A DNA stretch of 64,000 nucleotides, taken from Catalinimonas alkaloidigena. Lineage in GTDB: Bacteria > Bacteroidota > Bacteroidia > Cytophagales > Flexibacteraceae. Shown piece by piece: positions 61,281 to 64,000 of the stretch. The translations under genes were made by a program, and so were the position numbers. Location: positions 372,001-436,000 of the forward strand of contig NZ_FNFO01000001.1 of NCBI RefSeq assembly GCF_900100765.1, in the 5' to 3' direction. The notes under the pieces were generated by a model that did no database searches, was not told the origin of the DNA, and saw only the letters and a program-made list of their open reading frames with translations. Each line of letters starts with the position of its first letter. Within the stretch, counting starts at the first letter, position 1.

Positions 61281-63635
61281 ATGTTTTCTAGATTTTCTAC
61301 TGCACTCCTGTTGCGGCGGCTGGCCTTCGTAGCCATGTGGGGCACTTTTGGGGTTCAGGCCCAGCCTGCATTAGGCCTGTGGTTCGACGAGCCAGCCCAA
61401 CAGTGGGAAGAAACCCTGCCCCTCGGGAACGGTCGTTTGGGCATGATGCCCGATGGGGGAGTCCAACAGGAGAAAATCGTTCTGAACGACATTACGCTCT
61501 GGTCCGGCGCCCCGCAGGATGCCAATAACGACCAGGCCCACCAGCAATTGCCGGAGATCAGGCGACTGCTCATGGCGGGGCAAAACGAAAAAGCACAACA
61601 ACTGGTCAATGAGGCGTTTGTGTGCACAGGACCGGGCAGTCAGGACGAGCCCTTCGGCTGTTTTCAGATGCTGGGGACGATGACCCTTCGCTACACGTAT
61701 CCTGGGGCCGGTACCGAGGTGACGTTCACCAACTTTCGTCGGCAGTTGGACCTGGAGAATGCCGTGGCGACCACTTCGTTTCAGGTGGGGGAGGTGACCT
61801 ACACACGCGAATACTTTACCAGTTTTGACGGCGACGTGGGGGTGATGCATTTGCGTGCCGACCAGCCGGGGAAGCTCAGCTTCGAGGTGGCGTTGGAGCG
61901 GCCGGAGCGGTCGCGCACCCAAGTCAACGGGGGCATCCTGCAGATGGCTGGACAGCTCGACAACGGCACCAATGGCAACGGCATGCGCTACCTGGCCTTG
62001 GTGCAAGTAAAGCGCCAGGGCGGAACGCAGGTGGCGGGAGACTCCACGCTGCGCATCGAAGGGGCCGACGAAGCCACGATCTATTTTTCGGCCGGGACGG
62101 ACTTTCGCGATGCTGATTTCGAATCACTAACGCGGCGGCGGTTGGCCCTGGCCCTGCGCAAGCCGTATCGTCGGCAGAAAGAACGCCACGTGGCCCACTA
62201 CCGCCGGTATTTCGACCGACTCCACCTCCGCCTAGCCGGGACCGACGGAAGTCGGCTCACCACCGACGAACGGCTGAACCGGCTGTTGCACGATCCGACC
62301 GCCGACAATGCCCTTGCCGTGCTTTTTTTTCAGTACGGGCGCTACCTGACCATCAGCAGCACCCGTGTGGGGCTGTTGCCGCCCAACTTGCAGGGCCTCT
62401 GGGCCAATCAGATCCAAACCCCCTGGAATGGCGATTACCACCTGGACGTGAATGTGCAGATGAATCACTGGCCCGTGGAAGTGACCAACCTGTCAGAGTT
62501 CAATCTGCCTTTGACCGAACTGGTCGGCAGTTTGGTAGCGCCTGGCCAACGGACCGCCCGGGCTTATTACGACGCTGACGGGTGGGTGGCGCATGTCATC
62601 ACCAACGTGTGGGGGTTTACCGAACCCGGCGAGAGCGCTTCGTGGGGGCTGGCGAACGCCGGCTCCGGGTGGTTGTGCAACAACTTGTGGCAACACTATG
62701 CCTTTACGAACGACGAAGCGTACCTCCGGCGCATTTACCCCATCTTGAAAGGATCGGCCGAATTTTACAACAGCGTGCTGATGCGCGATCCTGAAACGAA
62801 CTGGCTGGTGACGGCACCGTCGGTAAGTCCCGAAAACTGGTTTGAGTTGCCCAACGGACAACACGCCAGCATCTGCATGGGGCCGACCATCGACAATCAG
62901 ATTGTCCGGGAGCTGTTTACCCATGTGATCACCGCATCGGAGCACTTGCGCGTCGATGCCGACTTCCGGGAAACGTTACGTGCCAAGCTGCAACAGATTC
63001 CGCCGCCGGGACGGATCGGGCGCGACGGCACCCTGATGGAGTGGCTGAAGGATTATCCGGAAACCGACCCGCAGCACCGGCACATCTCGCACCTGTACGG
63101 GCTTTATCCTGCCAGTCTGATCTCGCCGGCGACCACACCGGCGCTGGCCGAGGCGGCGGGCAACGTGCTGACGGTGCGCGGGGACGACGGCCCCAGTTGG
63201 GCCATTGCTTATAAAATGATCTTTTGGACGCGGTTGCTGGATGGCGATCACGCCTACAAGCTGCTGTGCGACTTGTTGCGCCCCACCTTGAAGACCGACA
63301 TCAATTACGGCGCCGGGGGCGGAGTTTACCCCAACCTCCTGACGGCCGGCCCGCCCTTTCAGATCGATGGGAACTTCGGGGGCGTTGCCGGCATGGCAGA
63401 AATGTTTATTCAGAGCCACGAGGCGTACGTCGAATTGCTTCCCGCCCTGCCGGCCGTCTGGAAGGAAGGGGGAACGCTGACGGGCGTACGGGCGCGAGGG
63501 AACCTTACCGTCGATTTTAGCTGGAAAGATGGCGTGGTAACGACCTGCACTGTGTATGCACCTACGGCCCGCAGCGTAACGATGAAGATCAACGGCCAGC
63601 TCAGGGAGATCATTACACAAACATCTTCCCGATGA
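61281..63635 (+). CDS. GH95 alpha-L-fucosidase or alpha-L-galactosidase
   Basis: I choose the ATG at 61281 ('[21 protein letters not shown]'), giving 784 aa with a signal peptide ending near 'GVQAQP'. The N-terminal domain starts '[26 protein letters not shown]', the family hallmark. The alpha/alpha barrel has '[22 protein letters not shown]' in part, '[19 protein letters not shown]', '[18 protein letters not shown]' and, near the end, '[21 protein letters not shown]' in part. The inverting family removes alpha-1,2-linked L-fucose; some members prefer L-galactose. The stop codon overlaps the ATG of the next gene (ATGA, 63632-63635), so an esterase is made with it. Confidence 0.94.
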   Translation: MFSRFSTALLLRRLAFVAMWGTFGVQAQPALGLWFDEPAQQWEETLPLGNGRLGMMPDGGVQQEKIVLNDITLWSGAPQDANNDQAHQQLPEIRRLLMAGQNEKAQQLVNEAFVCTGPGSQDEPFGCFQMLGTMTLRYTYPGAGTEVTFTNFRRQLDLENAVATTSFQVGEVTYTREYFTSFDGDVGVMHLRADQPGKLSFEVALERPERSRTQVNGGILQMAGQLDNGTNGNGMRYLALVQVKRQGGTQVAGDSTLRIEGADEATIYFSAGTDFRDADFESLTRRRLALALRKPYRRQKERHVAHYRRYFDRLHLRLAGTDGSRLTTDERLNRLLHDPTADNALAVLFFQYGRYLTISSTRVGLLPPNLQGLWANQIQTPWNGDYHLDVNVQMNHWPVEVTNLSEFNLPLTELVGSLVAPGQRTARAYYDADGWVAHVITNVWGFTEPGESASWGLANAGSGWLCNNLWQHYAFTNDEAYLRRIYPILKGSAEFYNSVLMRDPETNWLVTAPSVSPENWFELPNGQHASICMGPTIDNQIVRELFTHVITASEHLRVDADFRETLRAKLQQIPPPGRIGRDGTLMEWLKDYPETDPQHRHISHLYGLYPASLISPATTPALAEAAGNVLTVRGDDGPSWAIAYKMIFWTRLLDGDHAYKLLCDLLRPTLKTDINYGAGGGVYPNLLTAGPPFQIDGNFGGVAGMAEMFIQSHEAYVELLPALPAVWKEGGTLTGVRARGNLTVDFSWKDGVVTTCTVYAPTARSVTMKINGQLREIITQTSSR

Positions 63636-64000
63636 AACCACGTTTCGGTCCAGGTGTTGCCCTCCGCGGTCGACTGCTTGCTGGGTTGCGTTACGCCTTC
63701 GCCGTCCTGGTCTGCCTGGGGCTTTGGCGTTGCACCGGCGTAGCGGCGCAGGCGCCCACCGGTTTGTCGAGCGAAGCGTATATACGGCGGTACAGCAATC
63801 TGGAAAATACGCACTACCGCCTGGCCACGGGGCAAGCGGTGTTCGTAACGTTTCTAGGTGGGTCCATTACCCACATGGACGGGTGGCGCACGCACGTAGA
63901 AGAGTACCTGAAGGCCACTTATCCGGAAACGACGTTTCATTTCCGAAACGCGGGCGTGCCTTCCCTGGGAAGTCTGCCTCACGCGTTTCGGTTAGAACAG
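63632..64000 (+). CDS. SGNH/GDSL-type hydrolase, N-terminal part (runs off the window)
   Basis: The ATG at 63632 overlaps the stop of the GH95 gene. The 123 visible codons have a signal peptide ('[19 protein letters not shown]') and then '[22 protein letters not shown]', block I of SGNH hydrolases with the nucleophile Ser78. '[11 protein letters not shown]' is the block II glycine region. The C-terminal Asp/His block is outside the window. SGNH enzymes in polysaccharide utilisation loci usually remove acetyl groups from glycans, which fits its position among glycosidase genes. Confidence 0.85.
   Translation, partial: MKPRFGPGVALRGRLLAGLRYAFAVLVCLGLWRCTGVAAQAPTGLSSEAYIRRYSNLENTHYRLATGQAVFVTFLGGSITHMDGWRTHVEEYLKATYPETTFHFRNAGVPSLGSLPHAFRLEQ

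Noticed and set aside
1-64000. tRNA genes, rRNA, CRISPR arrays, insertion sequences, prophage or attachment sites
   Set aside because: I saw no cloverleaf-like sequences, repeat-spacer arrays, transposase or integrase genes. The fibre gene has a phage-tail-type chaperone domain but also a T9SS tail and no phage neighbours, so it is not evidence of a prophage.

Overview
The window looks like chromosomal DNA of a GC-rich member of the Bacteroidota (Cytophagales or a related order is an inference). The evidence is a SusC/SusD polysaccharide utilisation locus with an ECF sigma factor and FecR, type IX secretion (T9SS) C-terminal sorting domains, a PorE-like OmpA protein, DUF2490 and PepSY-like secreted proteins, and promoters of the Bacteroidota form TTG-N19-21-TANNTTTG (clearest before leuS, thyA and the PIG-L gene). 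I saw no rRNA, tRNA, CRISPR array or insertion sequence.

Layout. 1-16.2 kb is mostly housekeeping: the 3' end of a CBS-domain protein, an M16 peptidase, the PorE-like OmpA protein, leuS, a GNAT, a VTT membrane protein, a glycosyltransferase and sugar-nucleotide epimerase pair, a flavodoxin-like protein, a methyltransferase, thyA and a small membrane protein. 16.2-20 kb has a SulP transporter, an aminotransferase class IV protein and gpsA. 20-25.3 kb is a tightly packed minus-strand cluster: RuBisCO-like protein (RLP), DUF1537 sugar-acid kinase, DinB-fold protein, Asp/Glu-racemase-family protein and BASS transporter. RLP plus DUF1537 kinase is the pairing known from 3-oxo-isoapionate catabolism, but the companions here differ, so this is the best candidate for an undescribed pathway. 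25.4-34.5 kb has a GT2 enzyme, a TolC plus adaptor pair with no pump, and a PIG-L deacetylase, a TTG-start 45-aa membrane peptide and an SSS symporter.

34.6-41.4 kb is a signalling island. A phage-tail-like T9SS surface protein is frameshifted by a 31-bp tandem duplication. It is followed by a Ser/Thr kinase with TPRs, translationally coupled to an ECF sigma factor, and by a beta-helix lipoprotein. The two surface-protein genes flanking the kinase-sigma pair share a bipartite upstream element with identical spacing, which could be the sigma factor's promoter. 41.7-46.3 kb has a dienelactone hydrolase, a DUF2490/lipoprotein pair preceded by four GTTA repeats at exact 11-bp spacing, a PepSY-like protein and an OmpR/histidine-kinase pair that may read those repeats.

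46.4-64 kb is a polysaccharide utilisation locus: ECF sigma factor, divergent FecR, SusC with an STN signalling domain, SusD, a GH36 and a GH97 alpha-galactosidase, a large third alpha-galactosidase-like enzyme with two tandem carbohydrate-binding domains and a T9SS tail, a GH95 alpha-L-fucosidase/galactosidase and the start of an SGNH esterase. The set implies a glycan rich in alpha-galactosyl and alpha-L-fucosyl or L-galactosyl residues, probably acylated. Many adjacent genes overlap by ATGA or GTGA, which indicates translational coupling.
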